34,679 bases of DNA from Candidatus Rifleibacteriota bacterium. GTDB taxonomy: Bacteria; Muiribacteriota; Ozemobacteria; Ozemobacterales; Ozemobacteraceae. The notes below the pieces were generated by a model. The model was given only the letters and a program-made list of their open reading frames with translations. It was not told where the DNA came from and searched no databases. Below, piece after piece: positions 1 to 7,807 of this stretch; within the stretch, counting starts at the first letter, position 1; each line of letters starts with the position of its first letter. The stretch spans positions 1 to 34,679 of the forward strand of contig CAJOQX010000246.1 of NCBI GenBank assembly GCA_905236865.1, in the 5' to 3' direction. Both the position numbers and the translations under genes were made by a program.

Positions 1-2
1 TA

Positions 3-887
3 TCAAAGCTTACGGATTATCTTGCGTGCAATAAGATTATTACCGAGTATAAAGGCAGATTAGAAAAAGACCAGAACGATGACATAGCAAACAGGAAAAA
101 GGAATTTGATAAAAAGGTTAATGAAGCTCTGATTCGTGCTTTTAATGAAGTGATAAAATATTCAGCTAAGGAAGGATTAAAAACTTATGAGCTGAAAGAT
201 TACTCATATAATTTTTCCACACAGATAAATACAAATCTGTTGAACGAAATAATTGAGGAAGAATGGATTATAAAGTCTGTTGGCAGAAAACTTCTTGAAA
301 ACATCAATATGCTACCAACTACTGGTTATAATGTTAAGATTAAAGATCTTTACGAAGCTTTTTTGAGATATGACGACAAGCCGATGATTACAGGACAAGA
401 AGCTATAAAAGATACAGTAAACCGCTTCTGCTCAAATAGAACTTTTAATGTGGGAGTCGGCACTGCAACTAAGTTTACTAACATTTATTCAGGTCAGAAT
501 GTTCCATTCTTGGATGTTAATTCTGATGAATATTGGTTGTTAGACCCTTCGGTTGTAATGGAACTTCCTGGAAAAGATGAAAAACCAGAACCAGGAACTG
601 AACAGAAACCCAACCCACCTTCTCCATCTACACCAAAACCGAAACAGGAACCAGAACCTGTAGCAAAGACTTACAATAAAATCATAATTAGTGGTAATGT
701 GCCAATAGAAAATTATTCTCAACTCTTTAGCAGTTTCATTAATACCTTGAAGAATAATAGATTAAAGATAGAAGTGAAGTTTACAGCTTCTTCTACAGAT
801 TCAAACCCACTAATGGAAAACTCGCAATTAATTAAGAGCGTGAAAGAATCAGCATCTCAGCTTGGGCTCAAATTTGAAGAAAATTGA
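3..887 (+). CDS. DUF499-type ATPase, C-terminal part (5' end outside window)
   Basis: The frame is open to the left edge, so this is the C-terminal 294 residues of a longer protein; the GTG at 150 is not a credible start. The visible part has a charged helical stretch, then an alpha/beta region, a proline- and lysine-rich linker at about nt 568-660, and a final domain of about 75 residues that begins YNKIIISG and ends with ENSQLIKSVKES...LKFEEN. A Pro-rich linker followed by a small terminal domain of this style is what I know from DUF499 (PF04465) proteins, which are large P-loop ATPases in helicase/methylase defence operons. The ATPase motifs would lie upstream and cannot be seen. The helicase starts 26 bp downstream on the same strand, which supports an operon. 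The family call is by pattern memory, moderately sure. Confidence 0.6.
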   Translation, partial: SKLTDYLACNKIITEYKGRLEKDQNDDIANRKKEFDKKVNEALIRAFNEVIKYSAKEGLKTYELKDYSYNFSTQINTNLLNEIIEEEWIIKSVGRKLLENINMLPTTGYNVKIKDLYEAFLRYDDKPMITGQEAIKDTVNRFCSNRTFNVGVGTATKFTNIYSGQNVPFLDVNSDEYWLLDPSVVMELPGKDEKPEPGTEQKPNPPSPSTPKPKQEPEPVAKTYNKIIISGNVPIENYSQLFSSFINTLKNNRLKIEVKFTASSTDSNPLMENSQLIKSVKESASQLGLKFEEN

Positions 888-913
888 GAAAGAAGGTTTT
901 CTAAGGAAATAAA

Positions 914-3900
914 ATGATAGAAGAAGGAAACATAGTTAAAAACCTGATAGCTACAGAAGCTGTAACAATCGACAAAATAAAGAAGCTTGGAAGCAAGTAT
1001 TCTTTAAGTTATACAGGGGTAAACTCTTTAAAACGAAGTTCTAAGATAGTCAGTGAAGAGCAGATAAATACTCTAGAGGTTCTAACCTCCGATGGTCAAT
1101 TCAACTTTAAAGGTGACCCAGAAAAATTCGTTTTGTTTGCCGAAGCCGAACGCATTAATTCCGCTTATCAATTTGACCCTCTCTTTGCCATCAACTGTAG
1201 CATTGTAGACCCTTTACCCCATCAAGTAGAAGCTGTTTACAAGTTCCTTCTTCCACAGCCCAAAATCAGATTTCTGTTAGCAGACGATACAGGAGCGGGT
1301 AAAACCATCATGACGGGTTTGCTACTTAAAGAACTGCTTATGAGAAAAATCGTTGAACGAGTATTAATCGTTACTCCTGGCGGTCTTACAAAACAGTGGC
1401 AGGAAGACGAAATGGGAGTTAAGTTTAATATTCCATTCAAGCTGGTAAATCGTGAAATCTTCTCTTCGGAACCCACTATATTTCAAAACAGCGATAGAAT
1501 TGTAGCTTCTATTGATTTTGTTTGTCGAGATGACATTTTACAAATTCTTTCGAAGACAATGTGGGACTTAATAATATTTGATGAAGCTCATAAACTCTCT
1601 GCTTACGAATATGGAGATAAAATTTATAAATCTAAGAGATATGAAGCGGCTTTGACTCTTTCCCAGAACTGCGAACACCTTCTTTTACTAACCGCAACTC
1701 CACATAGAGGGCGTAAAGATACTTTTAAAAGATTACTCCAGTTATTAGATGAAGACATTTTTGCTACTGCCAGCCTATCTACTGAACGAATAAAAGAACT
1801 TAGTATAAACGGAGTAAATAAGTTTTTTATTCGCCGTTTGAAGGAAGATATGAAGGATTGGTCAGGAAACCCATTATATAAGAAGCGTTTTACAAAAACT
1901 GTAGCCTACGATTTAACTAAAGATGAGAAACATTTGTATGACGCTGTTACAGACTATCTTTCTGTTCGTAAACAAGAAGCTTTTGCCACAAAAAATATAC
2001 ATGTTTCTTTGGCATTACAGGTTATGCAACGCCGTTTAGCAAGTTCTATTTTTGCTGTGAGAAATACTCTGCAAAAGCGTTGGTTGGCTTTACAGGGCTT
2101 AGCAGACGAATTAGACAAGAATCCAGCTATTTGGAAACAACGTGTCAAATTTGACGAAATGGAAGTTTCAACAATAGATGATCTTGATGAATTAGACGAT
2201 CAGGAACGTGAATCATTGGATAATATTATGTCTGATCCAAGAAAATTCAAGTTGTTTACTACATCTAAAAGCCCATTAGAGATTAAAGAGGAAGCAAAAC
2301 AGGTAAAAGCTCTTTATGAAATGGCTGATAATCTGTATAACCAGAAACAAGAAGAGCAGAAATATATTGAGTTAAAGAATCTGCTACTTTTTCAGGGAGT
2401 CTTAAATGGCGAAAAGCTTGTAATTTTCACCGAACACAAAGACACTTTGCTTTATCTGGAAGACAGGCTTACCAATAATGGCTATTCTGTAGCTACCATT
2501 CATGGAGGAATGTCTGTAGATGAGCGTAGAGAGTCTCAGTGCAGGTTTATGACAAATGAAGTTCAAATTCTTATTTGTACTGATGCCGCCGGAGAAGGTA
2601 TAAATCTTCAATTCTGCAAGCTGTTGATAAATTGGGATATTCCATGGAATCCAAATCGTCTTGAACAACGAATGGGACGTATTCACCGCTATGGACAGAA
2701 ATCTGATGTTATTGTTTTCAACATGGTTGCAAGCAATACCCGTGAAGGACAGGTTTTAAAAAAGCTTCTTATAAAGTTAGATACAATTCGTGAACAGCTT
2801 GGTGATGACCGTGTTTACGATGTAATACAAGATGTTTTAAAAGGAATCTCACTTGATGATATTATTTCATCTGTTTTGAATGGAAAAGAAAGTGAATTAG
2901 ATTTATTTATAGATAAAAGTTCTAAAGATTTAGGTGATATTTTTGTAAACTCTATTAAAGAGCAAAACAACGCTATTGCTCATTCAGAAATAGATTATAA
3001 AGATGCTAGAATTTTAAAAGAAGATAGTGATGAACACCGTTTACAGCCAATTTACATAAGGCAGTTCTTTGAAAAAGCTTTTAAACAGCTTGGTGGTAAG
3101 TATAAAGAAGTTGAAGAGGGGATTTTCCAAATAACTTATATTCCTGACATTCTCGTTAAAAGGTTGAAAGAGGAGTATCGTATCTATGCAGATAATCTGA
3201 CCAGGCTATATTTCTTCTTCGACAAACAGAAGTTTTTAGAATATCAAAATACTACGGCAAAGTTTGGAAAAGCTCATTATATTAACCCTGGGAATGCTCT
3301 TTTTGATTCTCTAATTTATACTATTAGAGACAAATATCGTGAAGAAATGCTTAAAGGCACCATTCTTGTTTCACCAGAAGATTCAAAGCCTTTTTTTGCA
3401 TATTTTATAAAGAATCAGATACAGGACAACAGGCCTACACAAAGTGGTGAGCCAAATGTGGTAAACGAATTGCTCTCTTTGGTCTGTCAGAATGAAGATT
3501 CTTCTTTTTATCAAACTTCACCAGCAAAACTATTAGACTTGGTTGCTCCAAATGAGTTCGCAAAAGAGATAACTCCACCACAGCCAGCTAAGGAAGATGA
3601 AGTGCTAGAATGGAGTTTTAACAATCAGACTGAGCCATTGTTAAAAAGCACTGAAAAAAAAGTTACAGAAGATATTAAAAACCGTCGTGAATACTTAGAA
3701 ACAGCTTTCCAACAGCTATTTATTGATTTACAGGGCGAAATTAACGAATTACAGGATAAAATTCTATATGTAGATGATGAAAAGATACAGCAGAAATTGA
3801 TTAATAAAGAATCACGGCTTGAAGAAATGAAAGTCAGACGTAAAGAGCGTCTTGAAAAGCTGGATTCTATGGTTGAGGTATTCCCTACAGAACCAGAGGT

Positions 3901-4333
3901 TTTGGGTTGTGCTTATGTAGTGCCATTAAATCAAGTTGAATATCGAAAGAATTATGGAATGAGCCGTGACGATGAAGTAGAAGCCATAGCGATGAAGATA
4001 GTAATGGATTACGAAAAAGCTAATGGTTTTCTTCCTGAAGATGTTTCTAGTAAAAATCTTGGTTATGATATTAAAAGTATTGATTCAGATGGAAACAAAC
4101 GTTATATCGAAGTTAAGGGGCGTTCAGGAATTGATGGCGTAATGCTCAGCGAAAATGAAATGAATAGACTTTCACAGTTAGGAGAAAAAGCCTGGATTTA
4201 TATAGTTGCCAACTGCAAGGGCAAACCTGAGCTGGCTAGAATTCAAAATCCAGCAAACAAACTATCTTTTGAACGGAAAACCAAAGGGGTGCAGTTTTAT
4301 TTGCCACTAGAGGAGTGGCAGCAAAAAGGCTGA
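914..4333 (+). CDS. SNF2-like superfamily 2 helicase with C-terminal DUF3883
   Basis: This 1139-residue protein is a DNA-dependent ATPase/translocase. Walker A is DDTGAGKT (residues 124-131), the Walker B/DEAH box is DEAH (223-226), and the helicase C-terminal lobe begins near residue 500 (EKLVIFTEHKDT) and ends in motif VI GRIHRYGQ (588-595). A charged, coiled region follows (about 920-990). The last ~100 residues are DUF3883-like: NLGYDIKS...RYIEVKG, with E1066-V-K1068 resembling a PD-(D/E)XK nuclease-type core, though catalysis by DUF3883 is not established. The ATG is preceded by a weak AAGGA. The gene lies between a DUF499-type ATPase and an HD protein. SNF2/DUF3883 helicases beside DUF499 ATPases and DUF1156 methylases are typical of phage-defence islands (helicase-methylase-ATPase or DISARM-like). 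The function in defence is inferred from family and neighbours. Confidence 0.85.
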   Translation: MIEEGNIVKNLIATEAVTIDKIKKLGSKYSLSYTGVNSLKRSSKIVSEEQINTLEVLTSDGQFNFKGDPEKFVLFAEAERINSAYQFDPLFAINCSIVDPLPHQVEAVYKFLLPQPKIRFLLADDTGAGKTIMTGLLLKELLMRKIVERVLIVTPGGLTKQWQEDEMGVKFNIPFKLVNREIFSSEPTIFQNSDRIVASIDFVCRDDILQILSKTMWDLIIFDEAHKLSAYEYGDKIYKSKRYEAALTLSQNCEHLLLLTATPHRGRKDTFKRLLQLLDEDIFATASLSTERIKELSINGVNKFFIRRLKEDMKDWSGNPLYKKRFTKTVAYDLTKDEKHLYDAVTDYLSVRKQEAFATKNIHVSLALQVMQRRLASSIFAVRNTLQKRWLALQGLADELDKNPAIWKQRVKFDEMEVSTIDDLDELDDQERESLDNIMSDPRKFKLFTTSKSPLEIKEEAKQVKALYEMADNLYNQKQEEQKYIELKNLLLFQGVLNGEKLVIFTEHKDTLLYLEDRLTNNGYSVATIHGGMSVDERRESQCRFMTNEVQILICTDAAGEGINLQFCKLLINWDIPWNPNRLEQRMGRIHRYGQKSDVIVFNMVASNTREGQVLKKLLIKLDTIREQLGDDRVYDVIQDVLKGISLDDIISSVLNGKESELDLFIDKSSKDLGDIFVNSIKEQNNAIAHSEIDYKDARILKEDSDEHRLQPIYIRQFFEKAFKQLGGKYKEVEEGIFQITYIPDILVKRLKEEYRIYADNLTRLYFFFDKQKFLEYQNTTAKFGKAHYINPGNALFDSLIYTIRDKYREEMLKGTILVSPEDSKPFFAYFIKNQIQDNRPTQSGEPNVVNELLSLVCQNEDSSFYQTSPAKLLDLVAPNEFAKEITPPQPAKEDEVLEWSFNNQTEPLLKSTEKKVTEDIKNRREYLETAFQQLFIDLQGEINELQDKILYVDDEKIQQKLINKESRLEEMKVRRKERLEKLDSMVEVFPTEPEVLGCAYVVPLNQVEYRKNYGMSRDDEVEAIAMKIVMDYEKANGFLPEDVSSKNLGYDIKSIDSDGNKRYIEVKGRSGIDGVMLSENEMNRLSQLGEKAWIYIVANCKGKPELARIQNPANKLSFERKTKGVQFYLPLEEWQQKG

Positions 4334-4356
4334 AAACCTTTTTTAACAAAAGAAAA

Positions 4357-5175
4357 ATGAACAAACAAGAATACAGAAACTTAATTGATAGATTTTATGA
4401 ATATATAAGTAAATTCAGAGATTCAGACAACAAATTGTGTAATATGCTGAATGAAAAATTAGAACACATAAAACGTGTGGCTTCTAATGCTGTTTATATT
4501 GCTAAAAATGAAAGATGGTCAGATGATGACTGTTTGATAGCCGAAATTTGTGGTTTATATCATGACATAGGCCGTTTTTCACAGTATAAAAATTACAAAA
4601 CTTTTTCAGATTCAAAATCTATTAATCATGGACAAGAAGGTTATGAAGTAATAATTTCTAATAATTTATTTGATATACTAGACGACAAAGACACACAAAT
4701 AATATTAGATGCCGTTCATTTCCATAATAACTTGAATATACCTACGGACTTGTCTGATGATTCTATACGTTTCACAAATTTGACAAGGGATTCAGATAAA
4801 ATAGATATTTTTTTTATGCTTACAGAAAGTATAAAAAACAACAGTATAAAAGAACATTCCGATTTACTTTGGAATCTTCCTATTGGTGAACCAAACCCAG
4901 TTATAATAAAAAAGCTTATGAATAATTCACAAGCTTTATATTCAGATATAAAATCTGGAACAGATGTCTGTTTACTTCAACTTTGCTGGTTATACGGAAT
5001 GAATTACAAATCTTCATTAACAAAGCTCAAAGAAAACCAGACATTAGAATTTTTGGCAAGTTTATTGCCTCAAACAAAAGAAATACAAGATTGTTTGGAA
5101 CATATAGACAGGTATTTAGGGAGAAGAGAAGAGAAGAGAGGAGGGAGAAGGGAGAAGTTGAAAACTGAAAACTGA
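4357..5175 (+). CDS. HD-domain metal-dependent phosphohydrolase family protein
   Basis: This 272-residue protein has an HD-superfamily signature: H37 in EHIKRVASNA, H69-D70 in GLYHDIGRF, further His at 91 and 121, and a late Asp in RDSDKID (about 145-147). Such proteins hydrolyse phosphomonoesters or phosphodiesters of nucleotides; the substrate cannot be told from sequence. A longer frame starts at GTG 4315 inside the helicase gene, but its ribosome site would sit too close, so I prefer ATG 4357, 23 bp after the helicase stop. It closes the putative defence operon. The last ~19 residues are Arg/Glu/Lys-rich and are encoded by a purine tandem repeat (from nt 5119), so the natural C-terminus has probably been replaced or extended. 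Membership of the defence system is inferred only from position. Confidence 0.75.
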   Translation: MNKQEYRNLIDRFYEYISKFRDSDNKLCNMLNEKLEHIKRVASNAVYIAKNERWSDDDCLIAEICGLYHDIGRFSQYKNYKTFSDSKSINHGQEGYEVIISNNLFDILDDKDTQIILDAVHFHNNLNIPTDLSDDSIRFTNLTRDSDKIDIFFMLTESIKNNSIKEHSDLLWNLPIGEPNPVIIKKLMNNSQALYSDIKSGTDVCLLQLCWLYGMNYKSSLTKLKENQTLEFLASLLPQTKEIQDCLEHIDRYLGRREEKRGGRREKLKTEN

Positions 5176-5177
5176 AA
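5119..5177 (+). repeat. Purine pentamer and heptamer tandem array at end of HD gene
   Basis: Four in-phase pentamers GAGAR (5121-5140) are followed by two GGGAGAA heptamers (5143-5156) and two GAAAACT heptamers (5160-5173) plus a partial third. The array encodes the tail of the HD protein and carries its TGA stop. It has the same pentamer-then-heptamer design as the array after flhB. Confidence 0.8.
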
Positions 5178-5183
5178 TTTTTC

Positions 5184-5388
5184 TGGATGGACTTCGTTTT
5201 GCTTTCAGCAACGCCACGGCGTTTTCAACGCCTCGCAATGACGAATTAATTTTGGATGACAGTGAGACGCGAGACAATTTAAGAGATGAGAGATGTAAAC
5301 TGGATTGCCACGCAGTCTAACGACTGCTCGCAATGACGGTAAATTATAAGGTAAGAATTGAGAGTTGGGAGAGAGCCTAACGGCTCTC
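5184..5388. repeat. Cluster of three small hairpin repeats (REP-like)
   Basis: Unit A (5184-5243) has the hairpin GGCGTT-TTC-AACGCC (5218-5232) followed by TCGCAATGACG. Unit B (5301-5339) starts TGGATTGCCAC, has GCAGTC-TAAC-GACTGC (5312-5327), and again ends in TCGCAATGACGG. Unit C (5371-5388) is GAGAGCC-TAAC-GGCTCTC. A and B share the terminal 11-mer, and B and C share the TAAC loop, so they look like related dispersed palindromic repeats. No T-run follows any hairpin, so they are not classic terminators. The rest of this 228-bp gap holds only GAGA-rich low-complexity sequence. Confidence 0.7.
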
Positions 5389-5403
5389 GTTGTAAGTGAT
5401 GAT

Positions 5404-5928
5404 TTATTCTAAACTAGCAAGAATATGACGACGTTCCTGATTATTCATTCTATAATTTCTTGTTGCTTGAAAAACTTTCTTCCTTAAACTGTCATAAAAC
5501 TGTTGTTTTTCATCTTGTTCGTCTTCGATTATTATTTTTGGTGGTTCGATTATATCAAAACTCTTATTTGCAGAATATCTTTCACCTAAATCATTGTCGT
5601 GAAATAATACCGTTAGTGCCACATCAGACCTATTTTCAAATTCATCAATAAATTTTTCAGCAAGTTCTTGATTTATAGTAGTTTCAACCTTTTCTTGAGC
5701 CTGCAAGAGATTTGCTTCTTCTTCTAGGATTAAATCAATTGCTTCTTCTTCAGCAACCATCTTTTCTTCGTGATCTTTATATTCACGTTGTTGAAATTCT
5801 TTTAAACGTTCTTGTAAAGATTTTATTCTTGCATTTAAATTTTGATTTTCAATGCTTGAAGCAAGAGAAGCCGAATTACTTAAAGATAATAAAAAAGCTA
5901 TACCTAGTCCAATAGCAATTTTTCGCAT
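5404..5928 (-). CDS. Secreted coiled-coil protein of unknown function
   Basis: This 174-residue protein has a Sec signal peptide (MRKIAIGL, then a hydrophobic core ending SASLA, likely cleavage near residue 23). A long Gln/Glu/Lys-rich helix follows that should form a coiled coil (about residues 25-95), and the C-terminal half is charged. The ATG at 5928 is chosen over an upstream in-frame one because AGGAG sits 7-8 bases before it and the signal peptide then starts cleanly. I do not recognise the family. It is divergent from fliL, and its upstream region carries a sigma-28-like GCCGATAC on the minus strand, so a periplasmic role linked to the flagellum is conceivable but unproven. Confidence 0.7.
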   Translation of the reverse strand: MRKIAIGLGIAFLLSLSNSASLASSIENQNLNARIKSLQERLKEFQQREYKDHEEKMVAEEEAIDLILEEEANLLQAQEKVETTINQELAEKFIDEFENRSDVALTVLFHDNDLGERYSANKSFDIIEPPKIIIEDEQDEKQQFYDSLRKKVFQATRNYRMNNQERRHILASLE

Positions 5929-5973
5929 TTGTTTATCTCCTAGAGCCAAGTTGATTTTTCTTTTCTTCGATAG

Positions 5974-6001
5974 GTATCGGCGAATTGTTAAAAATTTATT
6001 A
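5974..6001 (-). promoter_or_regulatory. Possible sigma-28-like promoter for the coiled-coil gene
   Basis: On the minus strand GCCGATAC (5981-5974) matches 7 of 8 bases of the sigma-28 -10 element. The -35 is ambiguous: TAAT with 16 bases spacing or TAAA with 13. It lies about 45 bases before the ATG at 5928. Confidence 0.4.
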
Positions 6002-6005
6002 GACT

Positions 6006-6039
6006 TTTTAAGATAGAAATAATTATTTCTATCTTAAAA
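6006..6039. promoter_or_regulatory. 34-bp perfect palindrome in the coiled-coil/fliL divergent region
   Basis: The left arm TTTTAAGATAGAAAT and its exact complement surround AATT, so all 34 bases are self-complementary. It sits between two divergent genes, about 105 bp before fliL and 78 bp before the coiled-coil gene. That excludes termination of either and favours an operator or a cruciform-forming site. Confidence 0.6.
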
Positions 6040-6143
6040 GAGTAGAAATATTTAGTGAAATGGAGTATTCTATGGTAGAACTATTGTTAAAAGTTCGTAA
6101 ATCATTGACTTACTATCACTCTTCGTGTTAGTTTTATTGAATT

Positions 6144-6620
6144 ATGTCAGGTAAAATAAAAATAATAATAATCATATTAGTAGTACTTCTCATTACTTTA
6201 GGTATTGGAGCTATTGCTTATATAGCTTCAAAGAAAGCCACTACTGGCGGTCCGAATGTTGATCCTCCGCCTCCCACACAGGAACAAATTAATAATGCTA
6301 ATAATGCTCCTAAAATGGGACGTTTTGACTTAGGTGAGTTTACAGCTAATACAAGAGATGAAGAACTTCATTATATTAGGCTTCAAATAGAAATTGGCTA
6401 TGTTGGGCAACTAGAAAACGAACTTGAAGAACGTAAGGCCGAATTGCGCGACAGAGTTAACAATCATCTTATGAAGCTTAATGCTCAGCGTGCAAAAGAA
6501 GATTATGTAGATCATTTTATGCACAAAGATTTGGAAAGAGAACTTAATAATGTTTTAGGAAGATCAACTTCAGAAAGTAGAATTATTCAAGTAGTTATAC
6601 CTACTTTCTTAATTAATTAA
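6144..6620 (+). CDS. fliL: Flagellar basal-body protein FliL
   Basis: This 158-residue inner-membrane protein has one N-terminal membrane segment (about residues 5-28) after a short cytoplasmic MSGKIK. A Pro-rich linker (VDPPPPTQ) follows, then a periplasmic domain with LGEFTAN...HYIRLQIEIGY, a helical stretch with repeated ELEERKAELRD, and a terminal IIQVVIPTFLIN strand. This is the FliL layout. FliL sits around the stator units and modulates motor torque or stator activation. It is the first gene of the flagellar operon, 32 bp before fliM. No strong Shine-Dalgarno precedes the ATG. Confidence 0.85.
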   Translation: MSGKIKIIIIILVVLLITLGIGAIAYIASKKATTGGPNVDPPPPTQEQINNANNAPKMGRFDLGEFTANTRDEELHYIRLQIEIGYVGQLENELEERKAELRDRVNNHLMKLNAQRAKEDYVDHFMHKDLERELNNVLGRSTSESRIIQVVIPTFLIN

Positions 6621-6652
6621 CCTAAAAATTTTATTCTCGTTGGAATTATTAT

Positions 6653-7807
6653 ATGATTGACACTCTGAGTCAAAATGAAATAGATGCTTTATTGTCAGCA
6701 TTGCAACCTACTGATGATGCTCTCCCAGGAGGAGGAGCTTCAGGCACGAGCAATAATGCATCTGATTTAAATGATTTTAGCAGTAACAATTCAAACAATT
6801 CCAGTAACAATCCGAGTAGCCCGCCACCATCTAGTAGCGAACCAACTACTACTCATGGGAAGAAAAAAGGCAAAGAAAAACCTTATGATTTTAGACGTCA
6901 AACAAAGTTTTCTAAAGAACAGTTAGGAACGCTTGAATTAATTCATGCTTCTTTTGCACGTTTGATAGGAACAGATATTTCTACACGTCTAAGATTAGGG
7001 GTGACGGCAACAACCATAGCGGTCACCCAAGAAACTTTTGAAGAATTTATAAGTTCTATTTTTCCACCAACTTTTATAACAATTTTCCGTTCAGACAGCC
7101 TTGATGGTCAAGCTTTGATTCAAATGGATCTAAGCATTGTATTCTCAATACTAGACCGTTTGTTAGGTGGTAACGGAGCCCCATTATCTACCCTTAGACA
7201 GCTAACTGATGTTGAAAAGCAGATAATGCAGAAAATAATGGTTGGCATTATAGATAGACTCCGTGAAGCTTGGATCAACGTAATTGATTTAATGCCTGTT
7301 ATAGAATTGGTCGAATCTAATCCGCAGTTTGCTCAAATAGTTCCACCAAACGAAGTTGTAGTATCTATCAAGTTTGAAATTAGTTTGCTTGATACAACAG
7401 GTTTACTAAAATTATGTATTCCTTATAGTACTGTAGAAGATATCACTCAAAAATTTAATGCAGCATCATGGTTCGCTTCTGTTGCGGTAAGAAAAGAAAG
7501 TGAATCAACAAAAGCCAATGTCGATATAATTACAAAACAAGTAAAAGAAGTAACTTTGCCCGTAGTTGCCGAACTCGGTCGCGGTGTTTACCCACTTGAA
7601 GATTTAGTAAATATGAAAGTAGGGGATACGCTAATAACCGACCAACTTGTAAAAAACGATATTAAAATTAGAGTCGGAAATCAAGTTAAATTCAATGGTA
7701 GAACAGGCAAAAAAGGCAAAAAGATGGCGGTCGTAATAACTAAAGTTTTAGATCCGCCAAATAAAAATTTTATAGAAGAAGAAGAGGAGGAGGATGATTT
7801 AACGTGA
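6653..7807 (+). CDS. fliM: Flagellar motor switch protein FliM
   Basis: This 384-residue cytoplasmic C-ring protein begins with the CheY-P-binding peptide [10 protein letters not shown] (residues 5-14). A Ser/Asn/Pro-rich low-complexity linker (about 25-75) follows, then the CheC-like middle domain, which contains the conserved DRLLGGNG (around 168-175) that contacts FliG. The C-terminal SpoA domain (about 300-370) includes [11 protein letters not shown] and [12 protein letters not shown]. The protein ends in an acidic tail (EEEEEEDD). The linker is longer than usual. FliM carries CheY-P binding into rotor switching. The stop overlaps the GTG start of fliY by 4 bases, indicating translational coupling; GGAGGAGG just upstream serves fliY. 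Confidence 0.95.
   Translation: MIDTLSQNEIDALLSALQPTDDALPGGGASGTSNNASDLNDFSSNNSNNSSNNPSSPPPSSSEPTTTHGKKKGKEKPYDFRRQTKFSKEQLGTLELIHASFARLIGTDISTRLRLGVTATTIAVTQETFEEFISSIFPPTFITIFRSDSLDGQALIQMDLSIVFSILDRLLGGNGAPLSTLRQLTDVEKQIMQKIMVGIIDRLREAWINVIDLMPVIELVESNPQFAQIVPPNEVVVSIKFEISLLDTTGLLKLCIPYSTVEDITQKFNAASWFASVAVRKESESTKANVDIITKQVKEVTLPVVAELGRGVYPLEDLVNMKVGDTLITDQLVKNDIKIRVGNQVKFNGRTGKKGKKMAVVITKVLDPPNKNFIEEEEEEDDLT

Noticed and set aside
2402-2686. 94-codon minus-strand frame inside the helicase gene
   Set aside because: Lies wholly within conserved helicase motifs on the other strand, and has no start signals or recognisable domain.
5371-5388. Terminator for the helicase-HD operon
   Set aside because: The hairpin is good but is followed by GTTGTAAG rather than a T-run, and it belongs with the repeat family around it.
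6105-6133. Sigma-70 promoter for fliL (TTGACT then TTAGTT at 17 bases)
   Set aside because: The -35 is good, but the -10 matches only 2 of 6 bases and lies about 10 bases before the start codon, so I do not list it.
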